This document shows positions 1 to 7,236 of a stretch of 37,361 bases of DNA, in pieces. Under the pieces are notes generated by a model. The model saw nothing but the letters and a program-made list of their open reading frames with translations. It made no database searches and was not told where the DNA came from. Within the stretch, counting starts at the first letter, position 1. The number at the start of each line of letters is the position of its first letter. The position numbers and the translations under genes are program-made. Source of the DNA: Aquificota bacterium (lineage in GTDB: Bacteria > Aquificota > Aquificia > Aquificales > Aquificaceae). The stretch spans positions 1 to 37,361 of the forward strand of contig JAUZRJ010000147.1 of the NCBI GenBank assembly GCA_030950545.1, in the 5' to 3' direction.

Positions 1-294
1 CCGAGAAAGGCGAGGCCGTTTATAGGATGGTATTCAGGTGATCACATCACACTGGTCTTTCTGACAACAAGGCAAAAAAGTATACAGGTTAACACGGGGT
101 TCTGCAAGAAGTTATCTGAGAACTGCGGGTGGATAGAAGATGTGTGCTACGTGCTCGAGGACTGGAGGAGGAAAGGTGTATACAGATTTACGCTGAGGAG
201 GGAGCTTTTTAAAGATTACGTTTTCTGTGGAAGATGTGAGGACCTGGATTTTCTCGAGAAGCTGAAGGAAGTTACTTATGAGGGAGAAGATTGA
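1..294 (+). CDS. C-terminal fragment of an unknown protein; possible PemK/MazF-like fold
   Basis: An open frame enters from the left edge in frame 1 and ends at TGA 292-294, giving 97 visible residues without a start. The fragment opens with KARPF, then an alternating hydrophobic stretch ending VFLTT, and later a DVCYV strand. This order resembles the RP-x-hydrophobic-strand / LTT / D-x-Y-V pattern of PemK/MazF beta-barrel proteins, but the match is by eye and weak. Cysteines occur in CGRC near the C-terminus. The gene overlaps the following sigma-factor gene by 17 bp, so it is probably co-transcribed with the Calp-like genes. It could be another accessory component of the same defence locus, a toxin, or a Cas-associated protein; the N-terminus is needed to decide. 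Confidence 0.6.
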   Translation, partial: PRKARPFIGWYSGDHITLVFLTTRQKSIQVNTGFCKKLSENCGWIEDVCYVLEDWRRKGVYRFTLRRELFKDYVFCGRCEDLDFLEKLKEVTYEGED

Positions 295-916
295 AGCCCT
301 CCTTAGCGGGAACGAGGAGGCGAGAAGGTTCTTCCTCGAGGAGATCAAAAAGGTCGCCCTCCAGAGTAAAGTGGAGCACTTTCTGAGAACACGCCTGGGG
401 GACGATTACGCGGAGGAAGTCCTCTCAGATCTGATACTGAAATTCATAATCATGAGGGAAGTCCTCCTCAAGAAGGAAAGGATAACAAGAAGCTACGTCA
501 GAAAGGTTATAAGGTCATGTCTCGTGGACACGGTAAACAGGGAGGGTAAGATCAGCACCGTGAGTATAAACAATCCCGTCAACCCTCACGAGGAGGGATG
601 GGTTGAGAGCTTTGAGGACCTCCTCGGTAAGGAGGAAGATAAGGACCTGAGAATTCAGGCGGAAGAGCTCTTTGATGTGATCATGTCTTTACTTTCCGAG
701 AAGGACAAAGACACCCTGTGTTATTACCTTAATACGGAGATCTACGACAGGAATGTAGAGGTAAAAGGCATGTCAAAGGACGCCCTCTACAAGAGATGGG
801 AGAGGCTAAAGAAGAAGATAAGGGAGAAATTGACCTTCGTGCCTACCGAAGAGGAGTTCAGAATCTTTGCGGAGAGGTTCCTGTCAGAAGTGTGTGCTGA
901 AAGGGGTTATAAGTAA
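278..916 (+). CDS. calpS: ECF-like sigma factor, CalpS-type
   Basis: This 212-residue protein has the two-domain layout of an alternative sigma factor. Residues about 30-90 resemble region 2 (RLGDDYAEEVLSDLILKFI followed by a basic RSYVRKVIRS helix), and residues about 138-185 resemble region 4 (an LSEKDKDTL helix, then a recognition-helix-like GMSKDALYKRWERLKKKI). A roughly 25-residue C-terminal tail follows. It overlaps the gene before it by 17 bp, and its TAA stop shares a base with the ATG of the next gene, so the two are probably translationally coupled. With a MazF-like protein and a Lon-SAVED protease directly downstream, it fits CalpS, the sigma factor held inactive by CalpT and freed when CalpL cuts CalpT after cyclic tetra-adenylate (cA4) binding. 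The sigma assignment is seen in the sequence; the Calp role is inferred from gene context. Its target promoters are unknown. Confidence 0.8.
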   Translation: MREKIEALLSGNEEARRFFLEEIKKVALQSKVEHFLRTRLGDDYAEEVLSDLILKFIIMREVLLKKERITRSYVRKVIRSCLVDTVNREGKISTVSINNPVNPHEEGWVESFEDLLGKEEDKDLRIQAEELFDVIMSLLSEKDKDTLCYYLNTEIYDRNVEVKGMSKDALYKRWERLKKKIREKLTFVPTEEEFRIFAERFLSEVCAERGYK

Positions 917-1692
917 TGGGCGAAGATATGCAGAAGATCCTGTACGAAAACTTCATCAAAAGTTTGGGGGACGAAGTTCTGGAGGTTCCAGCTCCCAAAC
1001 CCCCTGAAGTTGGACAGGTAAGGCTCTACCTCATGACCCCGCCTGAGTATATCCTGATAACGGAAAAGGTGCACGAAGACCTCTTTAAGATAGTTCCCCT
1101 GACCTCATACGTTCAGCTTGCCATCACCAACAAGTACCCTCCCACGATAAGGTGGCGGGGCTTCCTGCTCGTTCCCCTTCCCTTTGAAGTTTATGCAGAA
1201 AAGACCCTGCTTGAGAAGCACTCAGAAGCGGTCTTTAAGGTGTCCGAAGGCCTGGAAAAGATAGCGGAGTACGTGAAAACTGTCAGGATCAGGGGGATCG
1301 GGAAGTGGAGGGAGAAGTTTATAGAAAAGAACATCGAAAGGTGGAAGGACATAAACCTTTCGAGCATAGTAGCGTCCGTGATCCGGGCGGAAGAAGGAAA
1401 AACTATAGTGATCAGGTTCCGAGCCCCGGTCAGTGAAGACCGGGAAACGAAACTCGCAGCCAGATCTCAAGGAGCCTTCAGGGGGAGTAACTGGATCGGG
1501 GTCCTGGAGGAGGGAAGGCTTTATATGTACTTATCTGAAGATCTGGTGGGAAGGCGTATAAGGATAAGCTACAGGGGAGAGGTCCTCTACGAGGGTCCCG
1601 CCTCTCTCAGGTTCGTTGTTGAGGATGTGCCCGAGACGGTCACAGACCTGGAGGAGGGTCTGAATGTTCAGGTTCTCGGAGATAGATCCTGA
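916..1692 (+). CDS. calpT: MazF-like anti-sigma protein, CalpT-type (candidate substrate of the downstream protease)
   Basis: This 258-residue protein has an N-terminal beta-rich segment, residues about 30-95 (VGQVRLYLM, YILITEK, FKIVPLTSYVQLAI, GFLLVPLPFEVYAEK), resembling MazF/PemK barrels. A helical, charged linker follows at about 97-147, then a second beta-rich domain at about 150-258. It lies between an ECF-like sigma gene and a Lon-SAVED gene, which is the context of CalpT. CalpT sequesters the sigma factor CalpS and is cut into a larger N-terminal and a smaller C-terminal piece. A loop rich in small residues (AARSQGAFRG, residues 181-190) inside the second domain is a plausible cleavage site, inferred only from its composition and position. 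The start shares a base with the calpS stop; the end overlaps calpL by 29 bp. Without the context this protein would be called hypothetical. Confidence 0.72.
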   Translation: MGEDMQKILYENFIKSLGDEVLEVPAPKPPEVGQVRLYLMTPPEYILITEKVHEDLFKIVPLTSYVQLAITNKYPPTIRWRGFLLVPLPFEVYAEKTLLEKHSEAVFKVSEGLEKIAEYVKTVRIRGIGKWREKFIEKNIERWKDINLSSIVASVIRAEEGKTIVIRFRAPVSEDRETKLAARSQGAFRGSNWIGVLEEGRLYMYLSEDLVGRRIRISYRGEVLYEGPASLRFVVEDVPETVTDLEEGLNVQVLGDRS

Positions 1693-3094
1693 CCACCTCA
1701 TCAAGCTTTTGAAGGCGGGTAAGCTCGACGAGGATCTTGATGACCTGTTCTCCCAGTTCTGGGACCTTTCCCCTCGTGTTCAGTTCGAGGTCGTAAAGTA
1801 CGTAAAGGAAAGATCGGTCTCACCTTCGGTCGGTGTGCTCGAGGAAACCTTTAAGGCGGACCACGAAGACATCAGGAAGTTCCTGAACCTGCCCCACAGG
1901 GAGTTCTTCGTTCCCGTGGTTGATCCGGGAGGCAGGGGTCTTCTGGTGAGGGGTCTATCTGTTAGGGGGACTCAAGCCCTTATAACTAACCAGAGGCATC
2001 TCCTGAGGAGTATGGAGGTTATAAAGAGCTTCCTCGGGGAAGGGTTTGCCCTGTTCTTCGATAGTGATATGGAAGGGGAGAGCTATATGCTACCCGCAGC
2101 GGTCAGTCTCTACATAGAAAGACCGCCACCGGATGCGGTCTTCACGGGAAGGATAGACGAGAAGGGAAACATATACGAGGTAAACGGGCTTCCTAAAAAG
2201 AGAAAAGCGGCTCAGAACCAGGGGCTCAGGCTCGTTGAACCTTCACGTTTGAGCAGGCTTCAGGACCTGAAGGACTGGTGTGATGCGAGAGCTTACCACG
2301 TTCCCGTATTCATAACTAACAGCCTGCGGGGCTACGAGGGAGAGCTCGGGAGCTTTTACGCGGGTGTCCGTATGGAGGATGTGGACCTCGTGCTGAACCA
2401 CCTCGAGGTCATAAACGGCATAGACAGAAAGGACCTCGTCCTCAGAACGGGACAGCTTTCGCCCGAAAGGGCGGTCTGGATAAAAGCGGTTACCGACTTC
2501 TACGCTCTGCTGAAGAGGCTGGAGAGAAGCCTCCACGGGAGGGAGATACCCCACATCGGGATAAAGGGACCCGCCAGCCTTGCCTTCTCCCTGGGTTCTG
2601 CCTACGGTAGCCAGAAGCCCTTCGTTTTCTACCATTTTCAGGACAGCACCTACCACCCCATAGAGGTGAAGAACGTCCGTTTTCTTAAAGAACGGGTGAA
2701 AAGCTACGAACACATAGAAGCCGAAATCCTGCCCGGTGGTGACCTGCTGGTGATCGTCCTCTCCATGGCCCACCACGATCCAGAAAGCGCGGTGATAGAG
2801 TTCACAAGGGATAAGAACCCTACCTATCTAGTCCTCAGACACAGGAGGACCGGAAACCTACCGCCCGAGGAGATGGTCCTCACCGCGAGGGAGTGTGCGA
2901 GCAAGATCCAGGATATGAGATCCGAGAAAAATTACAGGGAGTTTCACTTCTTCTTCGCCTGTCCTGTTCCTGTTGCCTTTATGGTCGGTGTCGCCTTCGG
3001 TTTCTACAACGACGGCTATGTTTATCAGTACTACGGGGACAGATACGAGAAAGTTGTGAGCTTCAGGGACATCAGGAACTTGAGGGAGGGGTGA
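1664..3094 (+). CDS. calpL: Lon-family protease fused to a SAVED cyclic-nucleotide sensor, CalpL-type
   Basis: This 476-residue protein has three parts: an N-terminal helical region (about 1-80), a divergent Lon (S16) protease domain (about 80-225) and a C-terminal SAVED domain (about 285-470). In the Lon part, EGES140 aligns with the DGPS catalytic-serine motif. TGRIDEKGNIYEVNGL then leads to K179, which aligns with the Lon catalytic lysine (second K of GGLKEK), 39 residues after the serine. The SAVED part ends with the typical H-F-F-F-ACPVPVAFMVGVAFG strand-helix and a VYQYYGDRY motif. SAVED domains bind cyclic oligonucleotides; in CalpL, cA4 triggers oligomerisation and cleavage of CalpT. 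There is no Lon AAA+ ATPase domain, as expected for CalpL. No membrane segment is evident. It overlaps calpT by 29 bp and is the last gene of the set. Confidence 0.85.
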   Translation: MFRFSEIDPDHLIKLLKAGKLDEDLDDLFSQFWDLSPRVQFEVVKYVKERSVSPSVGVLEETFKADHEDIRKFLNLPHREFFVPVVDPGGRGLLVRGLSVRGTQALITNQRHLLRSMEVIKSFLGEGFALFFDSDMEGESYMLPAAVSLYIERPPPDAVFTGRIDEKGNIYEVNGLPKKRKAAQNQGLRLVEPSRLSRLQDLKDWCDARAYHVPVFITNSLRGYEGELGSFYAGVRMEDVDLVLNHLEVINGIDRKDLVLRTGQLSPERAVWIKAVTDFYALLKRLERSLHGREIPHIGIKGPASLAFSLGSAYGSQKPFVFYHFQDSTYHPIEVKNVRFLKERVKSYEHIEAEILPGGDLLVIVLSMAHHDPESAVIEFTRDKNPTYLVLRHRRTGNLPPEEMVLTARECASKIQDMRSEKNYREFHFFFACPVPVAFMVGVAFGFYNDGYVYQYYGDRYEKVVSFRDIRNLREG

Positions 3095-3102
3095 TCCTGT
3101 AC

Positions 3103-3131
3103 TTGACAAAAGGATTTTGAGATTGTATCTT
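3103..3131 (+). promoter_or_regulatory. Sigma-70-type promoter for feoAB
   Basis: A perfect TTGACA -35 hexamer at 3103-3108 is followed by a 17-bp spacer and TATCTT at 3126-3131. It lies directly after the calpL stop and 27 bp before feoA, so feoAB has its own start site separate from the Calp-type genes. A strong GGGAGG ribosome binding site precedes feoA at 3145-3150. The sequence around the -10 is AT-rich, but I could not recognise a convincing Fur-type palindrome. Confidence 0.7.
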
Positions 3132-3157
3132 AATATCAGTAAGCGGGAGGTAAAGGA

Positions 3158-3373
3158 ATGGATCTCAGGTCTGTAGATCTCGGGCAGGAGTTCACGGTCA
3201 AGTCCCTAAAAGCCAGGGACCTACCCCTTGTCAGGAAGCTGACCGCCATGGGGCTCAGGGAAGGGAAGAAGGCCAGGGTCCTCCTTAAGAACGGAAGGGT
3301 CATACTCCTCAGACTTGACAACTCGAGGCTTATAATAGACAGGGACCTTGCGGGCTACATCGAGGTCGCCTGA
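3158..3373 (+). CDS. feoA: FeoA, ferrous iron transport accessory protein
   Basis: This 71-residue protein has the small SH3-like FeoA fold. Residues 24-38 (PLVRKLTAMGLREGK) carry the typical R-x-L-x-x-MG-(hydrophobic)-x-x-G signature, followed by beta strands ARVLLKN and VILLRLDNSRLIIDRDLA. FeoA is a cytoplasmic partner of the FeoB Fe(II) permease. Start ATG 3158 has GGGAGGTAA eight bases upstream. feoB follows after 25 bp, completing a feoAB pair. Confidence 0.92.
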   Translation: MDLRSVDLGQEFTVKSLKARDLPLVRKLTAMGLREGKKARVLLKNGRVILLRLDNSRLIIDRDLAGYIEVA

Positions 3374-3377
3374 GTTC

Positions 3378-3392
3378 TGAGATCGGATCTCA
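3378..3392. promoter_or_regulatory. 15-bp perfect dyad between feoA and feoB
   Basis: TGAGATC-G-GATCTCA is a perfect 7-bp inverted repeat around one central base, in the 25-bp gap between feoA and feoB. As RNA it could form a 5-bp hairpin with a 5-nt loop just before the feoB start, which lacks an obvious Shine-Dalgarno sequence. It may be a protein-binding site or a translational control element; it could also be chance. Confidence 0.35.
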
Positions 3393-3398
3393 AATTTT

Positions 3399-5453
3399 AT
3401 GAAGACCATCTTAGTTGCGGTAGCGGGAAACCCGAACGTAGGTAAGACCACCATCCTGAACCACATAGCGGGAACAGATCTTAAGGTGGGAAACTGGCCC
3501 GGCGTCACGGTGGAAAAGAAGGAAGCCCTCGTAGAGTTCATGGGTTACAGGATACACCTTGTAGACCTTCCGGGGGTTTACACCTTAGATCCCGTTGCTG
3601 AAGACGAAAGGATAGCGGTAAGTTTTCTTGAAAAACAGAACCCGGACGTCATACTGAACATCGTGGAGACCCCCAATCTGGAGAGGAACCTTTTTCTAAC
3701 CACGGAGCTGTTAGAACTCGGCAGGCCCACGGTCCTCGTCCTTAACATGTGGGACGAGGCGATAAAGCAGGGCATAGAGGTTGACACGGACAGGATGAAA
3801 GAGCTTTTAAACGTGGAGGTTGTAAAGACCGTGGGAAGAACGGGAGAGGGTGTTGAGGACATACTCCCCGCAGTAGTCAGGGTTTACGAGGAGGGGAGGG
3901 TCCCAAAGGTGACCTACTCACCCGAGATCGAGGGAGTTCTATCACAGCTCTCGGGTGAGGGTTCAAGCAAGAGGGAGCTGATAGCCATTCTCGAAAACAC
4001 TCCTGAGAAGAGAAAACCCGTTGAGGAGAAGGCAGGAAAGCCCCTGAGGGAGATACTTGACGACGAGAGGTACGCCTTCGTCCATGGTCTCTCCGCGGAG
4101 GTCATGAAGAAGCGGAGCATATCGAGGAAGGACGTTACCGATGCCCTGGACAGGGTCGTCCTTCACCCCCTTCTGGGTTTCCCGGTTTTCGTGGGTGTTG
4201 TGTACATAACCTTCAAGATCGCCTTTGACTTCTCCACACCCTTTGTTGACTGGGTGGACAGCTTCATGGTTGATTTCCTCGGACCGTCCGCAGGGCTTGT
4301 TCTCAAAGCCCTTAACTTTCCCGACTGGTTCGTCAGGTTCTTTTCCGAAGCGGTTGTGGGAGGTGTGGGCTTCGTCCTCACCTTTGTCCCCCTAATAGGC
4401 ACTCTTTATCTCCTTATAACCCTTCTTGAGATGTCGGGCTACATCCCGAGGGTCGCCTTCCTCATGGACAGGTTTATGCACAGGCTCGGCCTCCACGGAA
4501 GGAGTGTTATACCTCTCATAATGGGTTTCGGATGTAACGTCCCCGCCATAATAGCTACGAGAACTATGGAATCAACGAGGGACAAGATTCTGGTAACCAT
4601 GATGATCCCTTTCATGAGCTGTCCCGCCAGGCTGGTCGTCTTTGCCTTTTTTGTCTCGATCTTCTTCAGGGAGAACCCCGCACTTGTCATAACCTTCCTC
4701 TACCTGCTCGGAATTCTTGTCGCTGTTGCGACGGCCTTCTTTCTGAGGAAGGCCGTCTACAGGGGTTCCCTGTCCCACTTCGTTATGGAGCTACCCCCCT
4801 ACAGGTTTCCCTCCTTCAAGACCCTCATCACCATAACCTGGGTTCACCTGAAGGATTTCCTCTACAGGGCCGGGACCCTCATATTCGGGGCGTCCGTGTT
4901 TATATGGCTTCTTCTTAACACACCGCCAGGTGCTGGGAACATATCCGAAAGCCTGGCGGGAAAGATAGGGAAGGTTCTCGTTCCCGTCTTTGAGCCGATA
5001 GGCATAGACAACTGGAAGGCGACCACATCGCTCATACCCGCATTCCTTGCCAGGGAGATAGTCATCAGCTCCATGGGGACCATATACACAGCGGAGGAGG
5101 CGGGGAAGATCGGAGAGTTCAACCCTAAGGAAGAGTTCCTCTCCCAGATGGAGTCCCTCGGGACCGCGGTCAGGGACGCCTTTGTCTCCCTGGTGACCCT
5201 GAGGATAGCCGCCTTTGAGGTTGAGGAGGAAGAGGAGGGTCTTAAAGATCTTATACGTAAGGACTTCACCCCTTCTTCCGCTCTTTCCTTTATGACCTTC
5301 ATACTGATATACACCTCCTGCCTCGGGACCTTTGCGGTCCTGGTCAGGGAGATAGGGAGAAAAAGAGCTGTGCTGTTCCTGGGCTACAGCTTCGTCGCAG
5401 CCTGGACGGTCTCCTTTGTGGTTTACAGGGTCTCCAGCCTGGTATTACAATAA
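3399..5453 (+). CDS. feoB: FeoB, ferrous iron transporter with N-terminal GTPase
   Basis: This 684-residue protein takes up Fe(II) across the inner membrane. The G domain has G1 GNPNVGKT (10-17), G2 region NWPGVTVEKKE (from 32), G3 DLPG (56-59) and G4 NMWD (116-119). A helical GDI-like spacer follows to about residue 250, then the membrane part with two Gate motifs. The transport signature GFGCNVPAI and the nearby SCPARLVVF are present. A charged cytoplasmic loop rich in glutamate (VEEEEEGLKDL) lies before the last membrane helices. Length is shorter than the E. coli protein (about 770) but usual for thermophiles. ATG 3399 was chosen because the G1 motif follows at the usual distance; no clear ribosome binding site is present. 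glmS starts 4 bp after the stop. Confidence 0.95.
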   Translation: MKTILVAVAGNPNVGKTTILNHIAGTDLKVGNWPGVTVEKKEALVEFMGYRIHLVDLPGVYTLDPVAEDERIAVSFLEKQNPDVILNIVETPNLERNLFLTTELLELGRPTVLVLNMWDEAIKQGIEVDTDRMKELLNVEVVKTVGRTGEGVEDILPAVVRVYEEGRVPKVTYSPEIEGVLSQLSGEGSSKRELIAILENTPEKRKPVEEKAGKPLREILDDERYAFVHGLSAEVMKKRSISRKDVTDALDRVVLHPLLGFPVFVGVVYITFKIAFDFSTPFVDWVDSFMVDFLGPSAGLVLKALNFPDWFVRFFSEAVVGGVGFVLTFVPLIGTLYLLITLLEMSGYIPRVAFLMDRFMHRLGLHGRSVIPLIMGFGCNVPAIIATRTMESTRDKILVTMMIPFMSCPARLVVFAFFVSIFFRENPALVITFLYLLGILVAVATAFFLRKAVYRGSLSHFVMELPPYRFPSFKTLITITWVHLKDFLYRAGTLIFGASVFIWLLLNTPPGAGNISESLAGKIGKVLVPVFEPIGIDNWKATTSLIPAFLAREIVISSMGTIYTAEEAGKIGEFNPKEEFLSQMESLGTAVRDAFVSLVTLRIAAFEVEEEEEGLKDLIRKDFTPSSALSFMTFILIYTSCLGTFAVLVREIGRKRAVLFLGYSFVAAWTVSFVVYRVSSLVLQ

Positions 5454-5457
5454 GGAC

Positions 5458-7236
5458 ATGTGCGGGATAATAGGGTACACGGGGAAGGAGTCAGCCCTCC
5501 CCTTACTTCTGGGAGGACTTGAGAGACTCGAGTACAGGGGCTACGACTCAGCAGGGGTGGCCCTTATAGAGGGTAAAAAGCTCGTGGTTGAGAAGAAGGT
5601 CGGGAAGATAAGGGAGCTTATCAGGAGCCTCTGGGGAAAACCCTACTCGGGTAAGACGGGTATAGGCCACACCAGGTGGGCAACCCACGGCGCACCTTCC
5701 CTTAAAAACGCCCATCCTCACACGGACTCAAAGAACGAGTTTGCGGTCGTCCACAACGGCATCATAGAGAACTTTCTCGAGATAAGGGAAGACCTGAAGA
5801 GGGAGGGTGTGAAGTTCAGGTCGGAAACCGACACGGAGGTGATAGCCCACCTGATAGCGAGGAGCTACAGGGGAGACCTCCTGTCTGCGGTTCTTGAGGC
5901 GGTGGAGAGACTGAAAGGAGCCTTTGCCTTTGCGGTGATAACCGTTCACGAACCGGACAGGATAGTGGGTGTGAAGCAGGGCAGTCCCCTCGTGGTCGGT
6001 GTGGGAGACGGAGAAAACTTTCTGGCCTCCGACATACCTGCGATCCTTCCCTACACGAGGAAGGTGATAACCCTGAGCGACGGAGAGGTCGCGGATCTCA
6101 CCCCTGAGGGTGTGAACATATACGACTTCTACGGGAACCCGGTTACAAAGGAGATCATGCTTGTGCCCTGGGACATAGTCTCCGCGGAGAAGGGGGGGTT
6201 CAAACACTTCATGCTCAAGGAGATCCACGAACAGCCCAAGGCGGTCGGTGACACGGTTAGGGGTCTGATCTCCTCGGGTGAGGTTCTGCCTTTCAGTCTC
6301 AGGGAGTTCAGGAGAGTGATCCTGATAGCCTGCGGGACCTCCTACCACGCGGGTTTAGTGGGCAAGTTCTGGATGGAGAAGCACGCAGGAGTCCCCGTTG
6401 AGGTGGTTCACGCATCCGAGTTCAGGTACGCGGACACACCCGTTTCGGAAAGGGACCTGGTCGTGGGTATATCCCAGTCCGGAGAGACCATAGACACGAA
6501 GTTCGCCATGAACATGGCCAAGGAGAAGGGTGCGACGACAGTAGCCCTGGTGAACGTTGTGGGCAGTTCAATAGACAGGGAGGCGGACCACTCCGTATAC
6601 ACCCATGCGGGACCGGAGATAGGTGTTGCGGCAACGAAGACGTTCACCGCACAGCTCTCCGCCCTTTACTACCTGGCTGTCAGGGAGAGCCCGGACCGGG
6701 AGACCCTGGTGGGTGACCTGACGAGGGTTCCCACCCTTCTGGAGGTGGCCCTGGAAAGGGCTGAGGAAGTCGAGAAGGTAGCGGAGAAGTTCCTCAAGAA
6801 GAAAAACTTCCTGTATCTTGGCAGGTACCTGAGCTATCCTGTAGCCCTCGAAGGGGCGCTGAAGCTGAAGGAGATATCCTACATACATGCGGAGGGCTAT
6901 CCCGCCGGTGAGATGAAGCACGGACCGATAGCCCTCATAGACGAGAACATGCCCGTTGTCGTGGTAGCTCCCCAGGACAGGGTGTACGAGAAGACACTTT
7001 CCAACATAGAGGAGGTAAGGACCAGGAAGGGTACGGTCATAAGTGTGGGCTTTGAAGGTGATGGGAGGCTCAGGAAACTGTCCTCGGAGCTTTTGGAGAT
7101 ACCTCACGTTGTTGAAGATCTCACACCCTTTGTCTCGGTTGTCCCCCTCCAGCTCCTGGCCTACTTTATAGCGAGCAAACTCGGTCTTGATGTAGACCAG
7201 CCCAGGAACCTCGCCAAGACGGTTACTGTCGAGTGA
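5458..7236 (+). CDS. glmS: Glutamine-fructose-6-phosphate aminotransferase (isomerizing)
   Basis: This 592-residue enzyme makes glucosamine-6-phosphate for peptidoglycan and lipopolysaccharide precursors. The start is set at ATG 5458 because cysteine 2 of MCGIIGYTG must become the N-terminal nucleophile of the glutaminase domain; a longer upstream frame overlapping feoB is not used. The glutaminase part shows GHTRWATHG and HNGIIEN. Two SIS sugar-isomerase domains follow, with CGTSYHAG, SQSGETIDT, AEGYPAGEMKHGPIALI and the C-terminal DQPRNLAKTVTVE. It starts 4 bp after feoB, so it may share the feoAB transcript. Its 3' end overlaps the convergent argF by 14 bp. No glmS ribozyme was seen upstream; the site is inside feoB. 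Confidence 0.96.
   Translation: MCGIIGYTGKESALPLLLGGLERLEYRGYDSAGVALIEGKKLVVEKKVGKIRELIRSLWGKPYSGKTGIGHTRWATHGAPSLKNAHPHTDSKNEFAVVHNGIIENFLEIREDLKREGVKFRSETDTEVIAHLIARSYRGDLLSAVLEAVERLKGAFAFAVITVHEPDRIVGVKQGSPLVVGVGDGENFLASDIPAILPYTRKVITLSDGEVADLTPEGVNIYDFYGNPVTKEIMLVPWDIVSAEKGGFKHFMLKEIHEQPKAVGDTVRGLISSGEVLPFSLREFRRVILIACGTSYHAGLVGKFWMEKHAGVPVEVVHASEFRYADTPVSERDLVVGISQSGETIDTKFAMNMAKEKGATTVALVNVVGSSIDREADHSVYTHAGPEIGVAATKTFTAQLSALYYLAVRESPDRETLVGDLTRVPTLLEVALERAEEVEKVAEKFLKKKNFLYLGRYLSYPVALEGALKLKEISYIHAEGYPAGEMKHGPIALIDENMPVVVVAPQDRVYEKTLSNIEEVRTRKGTVISVGFEGDGRLRKLSSELLEIPHVVEDLTPFVSVVPLQLLAYFIASKLGLDVDQPRNLAKTVTVE

Noticed and set aside
1-3100. CRISPR array next to the Calp-like genes
   Set aside because: I saw no regularly spaced direct repeats here or elsewhere in the window; any array must lie outside it.
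3109-3157. Fur box in the feoA promoter
   Set aside because: The region is AT-rich but I could not see a convincing 19-bp palindrome or repeated hexamers.
5416-5457. 14-codon upstream extension of glmS
   Set aside because: GlmS needs cysteine as residue 2 after the initiator methionine, which ATG 5458 provides.
5454-5457. glmS ribozyme upstream of glmS
   Set aside because: Only 4 bp separate feoB and glmS, and the preceding sequence is coding.
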